64,000 nt of DNA from Enterobacter sp. JUb54 (GTDB lineage Bacteria; Pseudomonadota; Gammaproteobacteria; Enterobacterales; Enterobacteriaceae): the NCBI RefSeq assembly GCF_014298075.1, contig NZ_CP060418.1:3224001-3288000 (forward strand), read 5' to 3'. The notes beneath the pieces are model-generated. The model was not told the origin of the DNA. It searched no databases and saw only the letters and a program-made list of their open reading frames with translations. The position numbers and the translations under genes are program-made. How positions within the stretch are numbered: the stretch's first letter is position 1; every line of letters begins with the position of its first letter. This document shows positions 47,617-57,824 of the stretch, piece by piece.

Positions 47617-47652
47617 TTCAGGATAGTAGCGTCAGCGCCTTATCCGGGCTAC
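47617..47652. repeat. REP-like element overlapping the nadR stop codon
   Basis: On the reverse strand GTAGCCCGGATAAGGCGCTG, then ACGCTACTATCCTGA, follows the half-palindrome layout of enterobacterial REP units (GCC-GGAT-AAGGCG with CGTCTTATCCGGCCTAC on the other strand). The nadR TAG at 47649-47651 lies at its start. Confidence 0.6.
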
Positions 47653-48887
47653 ATGGCGAGCGGTTCACCCATTAGCTGCTTCACCAGATCGACACAGCAC
47701 AGGAAGCGCGCATCGTAGTCCGACTCCTTCACATGCACGAAGTCGATCTCATTCTCTTTAAGCAACGATATCAACAGCGTCTGGAACTCTTTGCGATCCA
47801 CCGAGCTCCCCAGACTGCGCAGGCCATCGGCCACCCACGGGGTGTTGTTCTCCAGCAGAATCACCAGGTCGAAGCGGTACTCGTCGATCAGCGCCTGAAC
47901 AAAAGGATGCTCGCGCCCTTCATACTTCAGACAAAACGCCTGAGTACTGACAAAATCCGTATCGATAAACGCCACTTTATTGGCATATTTTACTGCAAAA
48001 TCAATATACTGCGCATGGCCCAGTGCGATTTTGTCATAGTCAGAATACTGTAGCGCCATCTCATCGCCGCCAAGATGCGAAAACACATAGTCGCGGCCAT
48101 ATTCCCAGGCGCTGGTGGTATTGAAGATGTTGGCGAGCTTGTTCACCAGCGTCGATTTGCCGCTCGATTCGCCGCCGAGGATCGCCACCGTGCGCACAAA
48201 GAACGGCTTCACTTCCGTCGGGATATATTCCCAATAGCGGAAGGGGTTTTCACGAATCTGCCCGCCGCTGATGCTCATAAAGGTACGTTTCGGATCGATC
48301 AAGACGGTTTCAATTCCCAGATGCTCGAGATACTGCGCCGCATCGCCCTCCTCCGAGGTATAGATCCAGTTGGGCTCAATGCCTTTTTCATCCATAAAGG
48401 CGCGGATCCCATGGCTCCAGACGTCCCAGCCGTGCGGATAAGGCTCCATCCCCTCTTCATTGAAGGCGTGGATACGAATGTTTTTTTGATATTTAAAGGT
48501 CTGCAGCAGCCAGCGCAAACGATCAGGCACGGTCGGCTGCTGCGACATCGCACTCTTTTCAAACAGCTCGCGGTCACGGGGATCGTCGTAGCCCATGATG
48601 ATATGCAGTTCATCCACCTGGCTACAGGCGCGCTGGATAAGATAGATATGCCCGGTGTGCAGCGGATAAAATTTGCCAAACACCACGCCTACGCTCTTTT
48701 GCCGGCGCGGGAATTCAAGCCCCAGAAAACGGTGCAGCGCTTCCAGCTTCTGCGCGCTGGGGCTTTTGATCTTGGCATTCAGCAATTGGCTCAAATAGCC
48801 TTTGGTCATTCCGCTGGCTTCCGCAACCTGCTGCAGTGTACAGCCCTTCTGCTTTATGGCGGTTTTGAGATAGTCGAACGATGACAC
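47649..48887 (-). CDS. nadR: NAD biosynthesis regulator / NMN adenylyltransferase / ribosylnicotinamide kinase
   Basis: This 412-residue trifunctional protein has an HTH repressor domain at 1-60 (TLQQVAEASGMTKGYLSQLL), an NMN adenylyltransferase domain from residue 63 (GVVFGKFYPLHTGHIYL, ISGGQIRENPFRYW) and a ribosylnicotinamide kinase domain from about 230 (ILGGESSGKSTLVNKLAN). The start was set at GTG 48885-48887 because AGGAGG lies six bases before it; the further-upstream TTG would put this site inside the coding region. The last residues (GEPLAM) run into a REP-like sequence and differ from the E. coli tail. It is downstream of radA. Confidence 0.96.
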   Translation of the reverse strand: MSSFDYLKTAIKQKGCTLQQVAEASGMTKGYLSQLLNAKIKSPSAQKLEALHRFLGLEFPRRQKSVGVVFGKFYPLHTGHIYLIQRACSQVDELHIIMGYDDPRDRELFEKSAMSQQPTVPDRLRWLLQTFKYQKNIRIHAFNEEGMEPYPHGWDVWSHGIRAFMDEKGIEPNWIYTSEEGDAAQYLEHLGIETVLIDPKRTFMSISGGQIRENPFRYWEYIPTEVKPFFVRTVAILGGESSGKSTLVNKLANIFNTTSAWEYGRDYVFSHLGGDEMALQYSDYDKIALGHAQYIDFAVKYANKVAFIDTDFVSTQAFCLKYEGREHPFVQALIDEYRFDLVILLENNTPWVADGLRSLGSSVDRKEFQTLLISLLKENEIDFVHVKESDYDARFLCCVDLVKQLMGEPLAM

Positions 48888-48907
48888 AAGAGCCTCCTGC
48901 TTTAGCA

Positions 48908-48941
48908 AAAATAAAGAAAATACCCGGGGCGACGGGTATTT
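48908..48941 (-). terminator. Terminator between radA and nadR
   Basis: ATACCCG / CGGGTAT stem with a 6-base GC loop, followed by TTTCTTTATTTTT on the reverse strand. It lies immediately past the radA stop and 8 bp before the nadR ribosome binding site. Confidence 0.75.
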
Positions 48942-48943
48942 AA

Positions 48944-50326
48944 TTATAAGTCGTCAAACACACTTAGTGCGTCTGAAAGCTTTTTCACACCAAAGATTTG
49001 CATCCCTTCTGGTGCTTTTTTCGGCACGTTGGCTGCCGGAACAATCGCGCGGCGAAAACCGTGTTTTGCCGCTTCGGAAATCCGCTCCTGGCCGCTCGGC
49101 ACCGGACGGATCTCACCTGATAACCCCACTTCACCGAAGACTACCAGATCCTGCGGCAACGGGCGATCGCGCAGGCTGGAGACCATCGCCAGCAGCAAGG
49201 CCAGGTCGGCGCTGGTTTCTGCCACTTTCACCCCGCCGACGACGTTAACAAACACGTCCTGGTCGGCCATCTGCAGGCCGCCGTGGCGATGCAGTACCGC
49301 CAGCAAAATCGCGAGACGGTTCTGCTCCAGCCCCACTGCCACGCGGCGCGGGTTTGACATCATCGAGTGATCGACCAGCGCCTGGATCTCCACCAGCAGC
49401 GGACGGGTGCCTTCCCAGACCACCATCACCGAGCTGCCGGAAGTGACTTCATCGCCCCGGCTAAGGAAAATCGCCGACGGGTTGCTGATTTCACGCAGCC
49501 CCTGCTCGGTCATCGCGAAGACGCCTAGCTCATTCACCGCGCCAAAACGGTTTTTATGGCTGCGTAAGGTACGAAAGCGTGAGTCGGCGTCGCCATCCAG
49601 CAGCACCGAACAGTCGATACAGTGCTCCAGCACCTTCGGCCCGGCCAGCGAGCCGTCTTTGGTCACATGGCCAACCATGATAATCGCCACGTCGCGGGTT
49701 TTGGCGAACCGGGTCAGATAGGCGGCGGTTTCACGCACCTGAGCGACGCTGCCCGGCGACGACTGTACGTCAGCCATATGCATCACCTGGATCGAGTCGA
49801 TCACCATCAGCTGCGGCTTTTCGTCATCGGCTATCTGGCAGATTTGCTCGATGCTGGTTTCCGAGAGCATGTTGAGATTGGCCGTCGGCAGCCCCAGACG
49901 ATGCGCTCGCATCGCCACCTGCTGCAGCGACTCTTCCCCGGTGACATACAGCGTTTTCATATTTTCAGACAGCCGGCACAGCGTCTGCAGCAGCAGCGTT
50001 GATTTACCGGCGCCGGGGCTGCCGCCAATCAGAATCGCGCTGCCTGGCACCACGCCGCCGCCCAGCACGCGGTCGAACTCTTTAAAGCCGGTGGAGAAAC
50101 GCGGGAGCGCCTCGAGGCTGATCTCCGACAGTTTTTGCACTTTCGACACGCCGGCATTCCCGGCGTAGCCCGTCAGACGCTCGTTTCTCGCCACCTGCGG
50201 CGAAGCGGCAATGCGCATCTCGGTGATGGTATTCCAGGCCTGGCAGGCGCTGCACTGCCCCTGCCAGCGCGGGTAATCCGCACCACATTCATTACAGACA
50301 AATGCGCGTTTTGGAGCTTTCGCCAC
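48944..50326 (-). CDS. radA: DNA recombination protein RadA
   Basis: RadA (Sms) is a RecA-like ATPase helping branch migration in recombination. The protein has 460 residues. The N-terminal zinc finger is CNECGADYPRWQGQCSACQ, the Walker A GGSPGAGKST, the RadA-specific KNRFG motif lies in HKNRFGAVNELGVF, and a Lon-protease-like C-terminal domain closes the protein. It starts 10 bp after the serB stop and is in one operon with it. Confidence 0.98.
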   Translation of the reverse strand: MAKAPKRAFVCNECGADYPRWQGQCSACQAWNTITEMRIAASPQVARNERLTGYAGNAGVSKVQKLSEISLEALPRFSTGFKEFDRVLGGGVVPGSAILIGGSPGAGKSTLLLQTLCRLSENMKTLYVTGEESLQQVAMRAHRLGLPTANLNMLSETSIEQICQIADDEKPQLMVIDSIQVMHMADVQSSPGSVAQVRETAAYLTRFAKTRDVAIIMVGHVTKDGSLAGPKVLEHCIDCSVLLDGDADSRFRTLRSHKNRFGAVNELGVFAMTEQGLREISNPSAIFLSRGDEVTSGSSVMVVWEGTRPLLVEIQALVDHSMMSNPRRVAVGLEQNRLAILLAVLHRHGGLQMADQDVFVNVVGGVKVAETSADLALLLAMVSSLRDRPLPQDLVVFGEVGLSGEIRPVPSGQERISEAAKHGFRRAIVPAANVPKKAPEGMQIFGVKKLSDALSVFDDL

Positions 50327-50336
50327 GTGTTACCTC

Positions 50337-51308
50337 TTACTTTTGATTCATGCTGCCCGAGAGGATACAGAAGACCCCCATCAGATCGGCGTGACGAATG
50401 GTCACTTCCGACTGTTCGTTCACTTTTGGCTTGGCATGATAGGCGATCCCCAGCCCCGCCGCCTTGATCATCGGCAGATCGTTGGCGCCATCGCCAATTG
50501 CCACGGTTTGCGTAGGCTGGATTTCATATTTTTCCGCCAGCTTCTTCAGGGTCGCGGCTTTGTATTTCGCATCGACGATATCGCCGATGACGTTGCCGGT
50601 CAGCTTGCCGTCCATGATCTCCAGTTCGTTGGCGACCACGGTATCAAGATGCAGCTTATCGCGCAGGTATTCGGCAAAGAAGGTGAAGCCGCCGGAGGCA
50701 ATCGCCACCTTCCAGCCCAACGTTTCGAGCTTCAGCACCAGTTGGGTCAGGCCCGGCATCAGCGGCAGCGACTCACGGACCTGCAGCAGAATACCGGCAT
50801 CGGCATCTTTCAGCGTCGCTACGCGCTGGCGCAGGCTGGCGGTGAAGTCCAGCTCGCCGCGCATCGCGCGCTCGGTCACTTCCGACACCAGTTCGCCGGT
50901 GCCGGCCAGCTTAGCGATTTCGTCGATACACTCGATCTGAATCGCCGTTGAGTCCATGTCCATCACCAGCAGCCCCGGAGTGCGCAGATGAGGGATTTTG
51001 CCTAACGGCGCGACATCCAGCCCCGCATCGTGAGCCAGCCGGGTTGCCCGCTGCGTCAGGGAGCCCGCCAGACGAATCACCTGATAGTCGTCGACCGCCC
51101 AGGAAGCCACAATCACCAACGCCGCCCCCAGTTCACGCTGCCAGTCCGTCAGACGGCGTTTATCCAGGCCGCGTCCGTACAGCAGCCAGCCGCTACGTCC
51201 GGCGTGATAATCCAGCGGCATGACCTCATCACCGCTCAGCGAAAGCGGTAATCCAGGCCACAGGGAAACATCTTCGGGCAGATCGCACCAGGTCAAACTG
51301 TTTGGCAT
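50337..51308 (-). CDS. serB: Phosphoserine phosphatase
   Basis: SerB makes serine from phosphoserine in the last step of serine synthesis. The protein has 323 residues. The C-terminal HAD domain carries LLVMDMDSTAIQIECIDE with the nucleophilic Asp, GGFTFFAEYLRD and VAIGDGANDLPMI. The N-terminal ACT-like regulatory part covers about 1-105. It is divergent from ytjB (103-bp gap) and heads serB-radA. Confidence 0.98.
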   Translation of the reverse strand: MPNSLTWCDLPEDVSLWPGLPLSLSGDEVMPLDYHAGRSGWLLYGRGLDKRRLTDWQRELGAALVIVASWAVDDYQVIRLAGSLTQRATRLAHDAGLDVAPLGKIPHLRTPGLLVMDMDSTAIQIECIDEIAKLAGTGELVSEVTERAMRGELDFTASLRQRVATLKDADAGILLQVRESLPLMPGLTQLVLKLETLGWKVAIASGGFTFFAEYLRDKLHLDTVVANELEIMDGKLTGNVIGDIVDAKYKAATLKKLAEKYEIQPTQTVAIGDGANDLPMIKAAGLGIAYHAKPKVNEQSEVTIRHADLMGVFCILSGSMNQK

Positions 51309-51411
51309 TACGGCTCCACATTTCTTTATTCAAGCCAGGAAAATAACGCATGAGGCTACCTTGTAACCAGCGCTTCTGGCAACATTAAGCTGTAAATATT
51401 AAAGGTGGAAT

Positions 51412-52053
51412 ATGGTACGCGCAAAACTGAAATTCCGACTGCATCGCGCGGTCATTGTTCTTATCTGTCTCGCGCTGCTCGTTGCTCTGATGCAGGGCGC
51501 GTCGTGGTTCAGCCAGAACAGCCAAAAGCAACGTAATCCACAGTTAGAAGAACTGGCTCGCACCCTTGCGCAGCAGGTTACTCTGAATCTGGCCCCGATG
51601 ATGCGTAGCGAAACGCCTGATGAAAAGCGCATCGGCCAGCTGCTGGAGCAGCTCACTCGCCAGAGCCGGATCCTCGATGCCGGGGTCTATGACGATCAGG
51701 GCGATCTGGTTGCCCGCTCGGGCGAAGGGGTTAATGTCCGCGACCGGCTGGCGCTGGATGGCAAAAAAGCGGGCGGCTACTTCAATCAGCAAATCGTGGA
51801 GCCAATTGAAGGTAAAAACGGCCCGCTCGGCTACCTGCGCCTGACACTGGACACCCATACCTTAGCGACCGAGGCAAAACAGGTGGATAATACCACCAAC
51901 ATTTTACGCCTGATGCTCCTGCTATCGCTGGCTATCGGCGTGGTGCTGACTCGTACCCTGCTGCAGGGTAAACGCACCCGCTGGCAACAATCCCCCTTCC
52001 TGCTGACCGCGAATAAACCGGTGCAGGACGAAGACAAAGATGAATCAGAATAA
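51412..52053 (+). CDS. ytjB: Membrane protein YtjB (Smp)
   Basis: This 213-residue inner-membrane protein has one helix near the N-terminus ([18 protein letters not shown]) and a second near 160-178 ([17 protein letters not shown]). The segment between is an extracytoplasmic domain of about 120 residues containing [18 protein letters not shown], reminiscent of a sensor fold. The function is unknown. It lies 11 bp upstream of lplA in an operon, divergent from serB, as in E. coli. Confidence 0.93.
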   Translation: MVRAKLKFRLHRAVIVLICLALLVALMQGASWFSQNSQKQRNPQLEELARTLAQQVTLNLAPMMRSETPDEKRIGQLLEQLTRQSRILDAGVYDDQGDLVARSGEGVNVRDRLALDGKKAGGYFNQQIVEPIEGKNGPLGYLRLTLDTHTLATEAKQVDNTTNILRLMLLLSLAIGVVLTRTLLQGKRTRWQQSPFLLTANKPVQDEDKDESE

Positions 52054-52064
52054 GGAAATCGCTG

Positions 52065-53081
52065 ATGTCGACGCTCCGCTTGCTGCTCTCAGACTCCACC
52101 GATCCGTGGTTTAACCTCGCGGTCGAGGAGTGCATCTTCCGCCAGATGCCCGCCACTCAACGGGTGCTGTTCCTGTGGCGCAACGCCGACACGGTGGTGA
52201 TTGGGCGGGCGCAAAACCCGTGGAAAGAGTGCAACACCCGTCGTATGGAAGAGGATAACGTGCGCCTGGCCCGTCGCAGCAGCGGCGGCGGCGCGGTATT
52301 CCACGACCTGGGCAATACCTGCTTTACCTTTATGGCCGGTAAACCGGAGTACGACAAAACCGTCTCCACCCGGATTGTGCTGGCCGCGCTTAACGCGTTG
52401 GGCGTTACAGCAGAAGCGTCCGGGCGCAACGACCTGGTGGTGAAAACGGCCGAAGGCGATCGCAAAGTTTCTGGCTCCGCCTACCGCGAAACCAGTGACC
52501 GCGGCTTTCACCACGGCACGCTACTGTTGAATGCCGATTTGAGCCGTCTGGCAAATTACCTCAATCCGGACAAGAAAAAGCTTCAGGCGAAAGGCATTAC
52601 CTCGGTTCGCGGCCGGGTGGCAAACCTGGTCGAACTGCTGCCGGGCGTCACTCACCAGCAGGTGTGTACCGCAATTGAAGAGGCCTTTTTCGATCACTAC
52701 GGCGAACGCGTCGCCGCCGAAGTCATTTCACCGGATAAGACCCCGGATCTGCCGAATTTTGCCGATACCTTCGCGCGCCAGAGCAGCTGGGCATGGAATT
52801 TTGGCCAGGCACCGGCCTTTTCACACCTGCTGGATGAGCGCTTTAGCTGGGGCGGCGTCGAGCTGCATTTTGACGTCGAGAAGGGGCATATCACCCGAGC
52901 TCAGGTCTTTACCGATAGCCTGAATCCGGCACCGCTGGAGGCGCTGGCTGAGCGATTACAAGGCTGCGCGTATCGGGCTGAGGTATTGCAACAAACCTGC
53001 GAGACGTTGCGGGACACCTTCCCGGAGCAGGAAAAAGAGTTGAGTGAGCTGGCCACATGGATCGCGGGGGCGGTGCGGTAG
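52065..53081 (+). CDS. lplA: Lipoate-protein ligase A
   Basis: LplA attaches scavenged lipoate to the E2 subunits and GcvH through lipoyl-AMP. The protein has 338 residues. [18 protein letters not shown] and the catalytic-lysine motif [11 protein letters not shown] are present in the large domain, and the C-terminal accessory domain begins after about 245. It is second in ytjB-lplA and convergent with deoD; GC-rich hairpins fill the gap. Confidence 0.97.
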   Translation: MSTLRLLLSDSTDPWFNLAVEECIFRQMPATQRVLFLWRNADTVVIGRAQNPWKECNTRRMEEDNVRLARRSSGGGAVFHDLGNTCFTFMAGKPEYDKTVSTRIVLAALNALGVTAEASGRNDLVVKTAEGDRKVSGSAYRETSDRGFHHGTLLLNADLSRLANYLNPDKKKLQAKGITSVRGRVANLVELLPGVTHQQVCTAIEEAFFDHYGERVAAEVISPDKTPDLPNFADTFARQSSWAWNFGQAPAFSHLLDERFSWGGVELHFDVEKGHITRAQVFTDSLNPAPLEALAERLQGCAYRAEVLQQTCETLRDTFPEQEKELSELATWIAGAVR

Positions 53082-53096
53082 TACTGGCAGGTGACG

Positions 53097-53157
53097 TTCC
53101 CGCGACCGCGCCAGGCGCGCCGCGGGAAACAGCGTCCCTCCCCCACGGAGAGGGACG
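53097..53157. other. Hairpins between convergent lplA and deoD
   Basis: There are two inverted repeats: TTCCCGCG...CGCGGGAA (about 53097-53128, with an inner GCGCGCC region) and CGTCCCTC...GAGGGACG (53133-53157). Neither has a T-run. They may act as Rho-dependent or bidirectional barriers. Confidence 0.5.
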
Positions 53158-53165
53158 AGATACGA

Positions 53166-53885
53166 TTACTCTTGATCGCCCAGCAGAACGGATTCCAGCG
53201 CGATTTTGATCATATCGTTGAAGGTGGTCTGACGCTCGGCAGCGGTGGTCTGCTCGTGGGTACGGATATGATCGGAAACGGTACAGATGGTCAGCGCTTT
53301 CGCACCGAACTCTGCCGCCACGCCGTAGATCCCGGCAGCTTCCATTTCCACACCCAGGATGCCGTATTTTTCCATCACGTCGAACATTGACGGATCCGGC
53401 GTGTAGAACAGATCGGCGGAGAAAATGTTCCCCACGCGCGCGTCTACGCCCAGTGCTTTTGCCGCATCAACAGCGTTGCGCACCATGCCAAAATCGGCAA
53501 TTGCAGCAAAATCATGGTCTTTAAAGCGCAGGCGGTTGACTTTAGAGTCGGTGCACGCGCCCATCCCGATAACGACATCACGCAGTTTCACATCAGCACG
53601 TACCGCGCCGCAGGAACCCACACGAATAATCTTCTTCACGCCGAAATCGGTGATCAGCTCTTTGGTGTAGATGGAGCAGGACGGGATACCCATACCGTGA
53701 CCCATGACGGAGATTTTGCGGCCCTTGTAGGTACCGGTGAAGCCCAGCATGCCGCGCACGTTGTTCACTTCACGCACGTCTTCAAGGAAGGTTTCCGCGA
53801 TGTGCTTCGCACGCAGCGGGTCGCCCGGCATCAGCACGACGTCAGCGAAATCACCCATCTCGGCGTTAATATGTGGAGTTGCCAT
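53166..53885 (-). CDS. deoD: Purine nucleoside phosphorylase DeoD
   Basis: DeoD splits purine (deoxy)ribonucleosides with phosphate. This 239-residue hexameric enzyme starts [24 protein letters not shown] with the phosphate-site residues. [22 protein letters not shown] and [13 protein letters not shown] are the family signatures, and the catalytic Asp lies in [10 protein letters not shown]. It is last in deoCABD; a REP-like palindrome separates it from deoB. Confidence 0.98.
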   Translation of the reverse strand: MATPHINAEMGDFADVVLMPGDPLRAKHIAETFLEDVREVNNVRGMLGFTGTYKGRKISVMGHGMGIPSCSIYTKELITDFGVKKIIRVGSCGAVRADVKLRDVVIGMGACTDSKVNRLRFKDHDFAAIADFGMVRNAVDAAKALGVDARVGNIFSADLFYTPDPSMFDVMEKYGILGVEMEAAGIYGVAAEFGAKALTICTVSDHIRTHEQTTAAERQTTFNDMIKIALESVLLGDQE

Positions 53886-53913
53886 CTTCAGTTCCTTTTA
53901 ATTTGAATTTTTG

Positions 53914-53941
53914 TGCCGGGTGGCGCTGTCGCCACCCGGCA
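53914..53941. repeat. REP-like palindrome between deoB and deoD
   Basis: TGCCGGGTGGC / GCCACCCGGCA form an 11-bp perfect stem with a 6-base loop. E. coli also carries a REP in the deoB-deoD gap, where it affects the relative level of deoD message. Confidence 0.65.
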
Positions 53942-53947
53942 ATGACC

Positions 53948-55207
<1,260 letters not shown>

Positions 55208-55223
55208 TCAGATCAGTATACCG

Positions 55224-56546
55224 CTATTCGGTGATTCGGCGATAGACCGTCGGGGTTTCTTTCGGTGCCGTATCGTCCAGTTTAATTGCCGCTTTTACGG
55301 CTTTGGCTGCTTCCTGCCAGCTGCTTTCGTCTTTCGCGTGGATCACCGCCAGCGGTCGCTGTCCGTCGATGCTGTCGCCCAGACGAGCCATATCGGTAAA
55401 GCCGACGCTATAGTCAATCAGGTCAGAAGCCTGACGACGACCGCCGCCCATCGAGACCACGGCCATTCCCAGCGCACGGGTGTCCATTTCCGCCACAAAC
55501 CCTTCGCCATCGGCGTAGACCGCTTTGCTCAGCATGGCGGTTGGCAGGTATTTCGCATAGTTTTCAACGAAATCGTTCGGCCCTTTCTGGGCGGCAACCA
55601 TGCGGCCAAAGACCTCTGCCGCCTTGCCGTTGTCCAGCACCGCCTGCAGTTTCGCCCGCGCGTCGGCGTCGTCCCGGGCCAGTTTGCCGGAGATCAGCAT
55701 TTCGACGCACAGCGCCATGGTCACATCAAACAGCCGCGGGTTACGGTATTCACCGGTCAGGAACTGTACCGCTTCGCGAACTTCGACCGCGTTACCGGCG
55801 CTGGATGCCAGCACCTGATTCATATCGGTCAACAGCGCGGTAGTGCGCACGCCGGCGCCGTTGGAGACGCCAACGATCGCTTCGGCAAGCGCCGCAGAGA
55901 GTTCATAGGTCGGCATAAACGCACCGCTGCCGACTTTCACATCCATCACCAGCGCATCCAGGCCTTCCGCCAGTTTCTTCGCCAGAATAGAGGCGGTGAT
56001 GAGCGGGATAGAATCCACCGTCGCGGTAATATCGCGGGTGGCATAAAAACGTTTGTCGGCCGGCGCCAGCGAGCTGGTCTGCCCGATAATCGCAACGCCA
56101 ACGTCTTTAATAATGTCGCGGAAACGCGCGTCATCCGGGAAGATATCGAAGCCAGGAATGGCTTCCAGTTTGTCGAGCGTGCCCCCGGTATGGCCCAGAC
56201 CACGCCCGGAAATCATCGGCACATAGCCGCCGCACGCCGCCACCATCGGGCCCAGCATCAGTGACGTCACGTCACCAACGCCGCCGGTGGAGTGTTTATC
56301 CACAATCGGGCCGTTCAGGTTCAGGCTTTTCCAGTCGAGGACGGTTCCGGAGTCCCGCATCGCCATGGTCAGCGAGACGCGTTCCGGCATGCTCATATCA
56401 TGGAAGAAAATGGTCATCGCCAGGGCGGCAATCTGCCCTTCCGACACGGTGTTATCACGAATGCCGTTGATAAAGAAACGGATTTCTTCATCGCTCAGCG
56501 CGTGACCATCGCGTTTTTTACGAATAATTTCTTGTGCGAGAAACAC
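55224..56546 (-). CDS. deoA: Thymidine phosphorylase
   Basis: DeoA cleaves thymidine and deoxyuridine with phosphate. The protein has 440 residues. The N-terminal [20 protein letters not shown], the phosphate loop [16 protein letters not shown] and the conserved [20 protein letters not shown] are diagnostic. It lies between deoC and deoB; the deoC-deoA gap carries a small GC hairpin. Confidence 0.98.
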   Translation of the reverse strand: MFLAQEIIRKKRDGHALSDEEIRFFINGIRDNTVSEGQIAALAMTIFFHDMSMPERVSLTMAMRDSGTVLDWKSLNLNGPIVDKHSTGGVGDVTSLMLGPMVAACGGYVPMISGRGLGHTGGTLDKLEAIPGFDIFPDDARFRDIIKDVGVAIIGQTSSLAPADKRFYATRDITATVDSIPLITASILAKKLAEGLDALVMDVKVGSGAFMPTYELSAALAEAIVGVSNGAGVRTTALLTDMNQVLASSAGNAVEVREAVQFLTGEYRNPRLFDVTMALCVEMLISGKLARDDADARAKLQAVLDNGKAAEVFGRMVAAQKGPNDFVENYAKYLPTAMLSKAVYADGEGFVAEMDTRALGMAVVSMGGGRRQASDLIDYSVGFTDMARLGDSIDGQRPLAVIHAKDESSWQEAAKAVKAAIKLDDTAPKETPTVYRRITE

Positions 56547-56573
56547 GGTACCCCCCGAGGAATCAGGTTAAGT

Positions 56574-56592
56574 GCGGCGGAAAACCCGCCGC
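56574..56592 (-). other. Hairpin between deoC and deoA
   Basis: GCGGCGG / CCGCCGC with a 5-base loop lies just upstream of the deoA ribosome-binding region. There is no T-run, so it is probably an mRNA-stability or processing element. Confidence 0.5.
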
Positions 56593-56602
56593 GAAAGGAG
56601 AA

Positions 56603-57382
56603 TTAATAGGCGCTTGCGCTCTTACCATCGCCGTGGCCCAGCGCTTTCAACAGGCTGGCCAACAGGCTGGATGCGCCAAAACGGTAGTGGCGAGAATCAG
56701 CCCAGTCTGCACCAAACAGCTCGTCGGCAATCGCCAGGAACTGCTGTGCGTCTTCGGCGCTGCGCACGCCGCCCGCAGGTTTAAAACCAACGGTTTTCTG
56801 AACGCCCATATCGCGGATCACTTCCAGCATGATGCGTGCGCTTTCCGGCGTGGCGTTAACCGGCACTTTACCGGTAGAGGTTTTGATGAAATCCGCACCC
56901 GCTTTGATAGAAATTTCAGAGGCTTTGCGGATTAACGCTTCTTCTTTCAGCTCACCGGTTTCGATGATCACTTTCAGCAGTACGTTCGCCGCTGCACAAG
57001 CGTCTTTACAGGCTTTAACCAGATCGAACCCGATCTGCTCGTTACCGGCGATCAGCGCACGATACGGGAAGACCACGTCGACTTCGTCCGCGCCGTAGGC
57101 GATAGCCGCGCGGGTTTCTGCCAGCGCGATATCGATATCATCGTTACCGTGCGGGAAGTTGGTTACCGTCGCAATGCGGATGTCCGGGGTACCCTGCTCG
57201 TTCAGCGTTTTACGGGCAATCGGGATAAAGCGCGGATAGATACAGATAGCGGCAGTATTTCCTACCGGCGTTTTCGCCTGATGGCACAGCGCGATCACCT
57301 TTTCATTGGTGTCATCGTCATTCAGCGTAGTCAGGTCCATCAGTTTCAACGCGCGCAGGCTGCTTGCAGATAAATCGGTCAT
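56603..57382 (-). CDS. deoC: Deoxyribose-phosphate aldolase
   Basis: DeoC splits deoxyribose 5-phosphate to acetaldehyde and glyceraldehyde 3-phosphate. The protein has 259 residues. The catalytic set is visible: Asp102 in DEVDVVFPY, Lys167 (Schiff base) in [10 protein letters not shown] and Lys201 in GFKPAGG. The ATG at 57382 gives the E. coli length and start. It is first in deoCABD behind a promoter region with DeoR and CRP sites. Confidence 0.98.
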   Translation of the reverse strand: MTDLSASSLRALKLMDLTTLNDDDTNEKVIALCHQAKTPVGNTAAICIYPRFIPIARKTLNEQGTPDIRIATVTNFPHGNDDIDIALAETRAAIAYGADEVDVVFPYRALIAGNEQIGFDLVKACKDACAAANVLLKVIIETGELKEEALIRKASEISIKAGADFIKTSTGKVPVNATPESARIMLEVIRDMGVQKTVGFKPAGGVRSAEDAQQFLAIADELFGADWADSRHYRFGASSLLASLLKALGHGDGKSASAY

Positions 57383-57434
57383 TTCATACTCCGAGGGCGT
57401 AGTGCCGTTCAATGGTTTGTTCACCTTGCGAGTC

Positions 57435-57450
57435 TGTTACTATTGTAACA
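57435..57450. promoter_or_regulatory. DeoR operator at deoP2
   Basis: TGTTACTATTGTAACA is symmetrical except at its central four bases and matches the DeoR operator TGTTAGAATTCTAACA in its outer arms. It covers the likely -10 (TACAAT on the reverse strand). Confidence 0.75.
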
Positions 57451-57467
57451 TCGCCTCGCGGTTACAC

Positions 57468-57483
57468 TTCGACATTCATCACA
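57468..57483 (-). promoter_or_regulatory. CRP site 1 at deoP2
   Basis: The reverse strand reads TGTGATGAATGTCGAA, with a perfect left half-site and a weak right half. It lies about 25 bp upstream of the DeoR operator, as the promoter-proximal CRP site of E. coli deoP2. Confidence 0.65.
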
Positions 57484-57520
57484 GTTAATGAAAACTCATT
57501 GCGAATTTGCATTACTTTAA

Positions 57521-57536
57521 TGTGACATTCATCACT
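57521..57536. promoter_or_regulatory. CRP site 2 at deoP2
   Basis: TGTGACATTCATCACT has one perfect and one near-perfect half-site. It lies 53 bp from CRP site 1. In E. coli CytR binds between two CRP sites at the same spacing; TTGCATT (57507-57513) between them resembles a CytR half-site. Confidence 0.7.
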
Positions 57537-57622
57537 TAAACAAGCGCAGCATCTCTCCTGCGGGCGACAGGTTTTCTTTAAGTCTGCTTTAAGCATAACC
57601 AGAATTCCTCATCGCGTGATGA

Positions 57623-57638
57623 TGTTATTATAATAACA
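57623..57638. promoter_or_regulatory. DeoR operator at distal deoP1
   Basis: TGTTATTATAATAACA is a perfect 16-bp palindrome with the DeoR arm TGTTA/TAACA. It lies 188 bp upstream of the deoP2 operator, consistent with a second, distal operator allowing DNA looping. Confidence 0.7.
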
Positions 57639-57772
57639 TAAAGATGTGAGAGATCTCGACCGCAACCAACATTCGTCGCATAGTAAATCGCCTAAAAAAC
57701 ACTTAACCATTGAAAGTAAGCGATTTTATTTCAAAGTCGCGCGTGATGGAATTATCACATAGAGAAGGGGGT

Positions 57773-57820
57773 CCGGCGGCACATTGCCGCCGGTACGGCT
57801 ACCGGCACGATGCCGGTAAC
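57773..57820 (-). other. Two hairpins after the nucleoside transporter gene
   Basis: TACCGGCAT...ATGCCGGTA-type (57802-57819) and CCGGCGGCA...TGCCGCCGG (57774-57794) inverted repeats follow the transporter stop on the reverse strand. No T-run is present; a GAACCCC-like tract follows. They may reduce run-through toward deoC. Confidence 0.5.
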
Positions 57821-57824
57821 CTCA

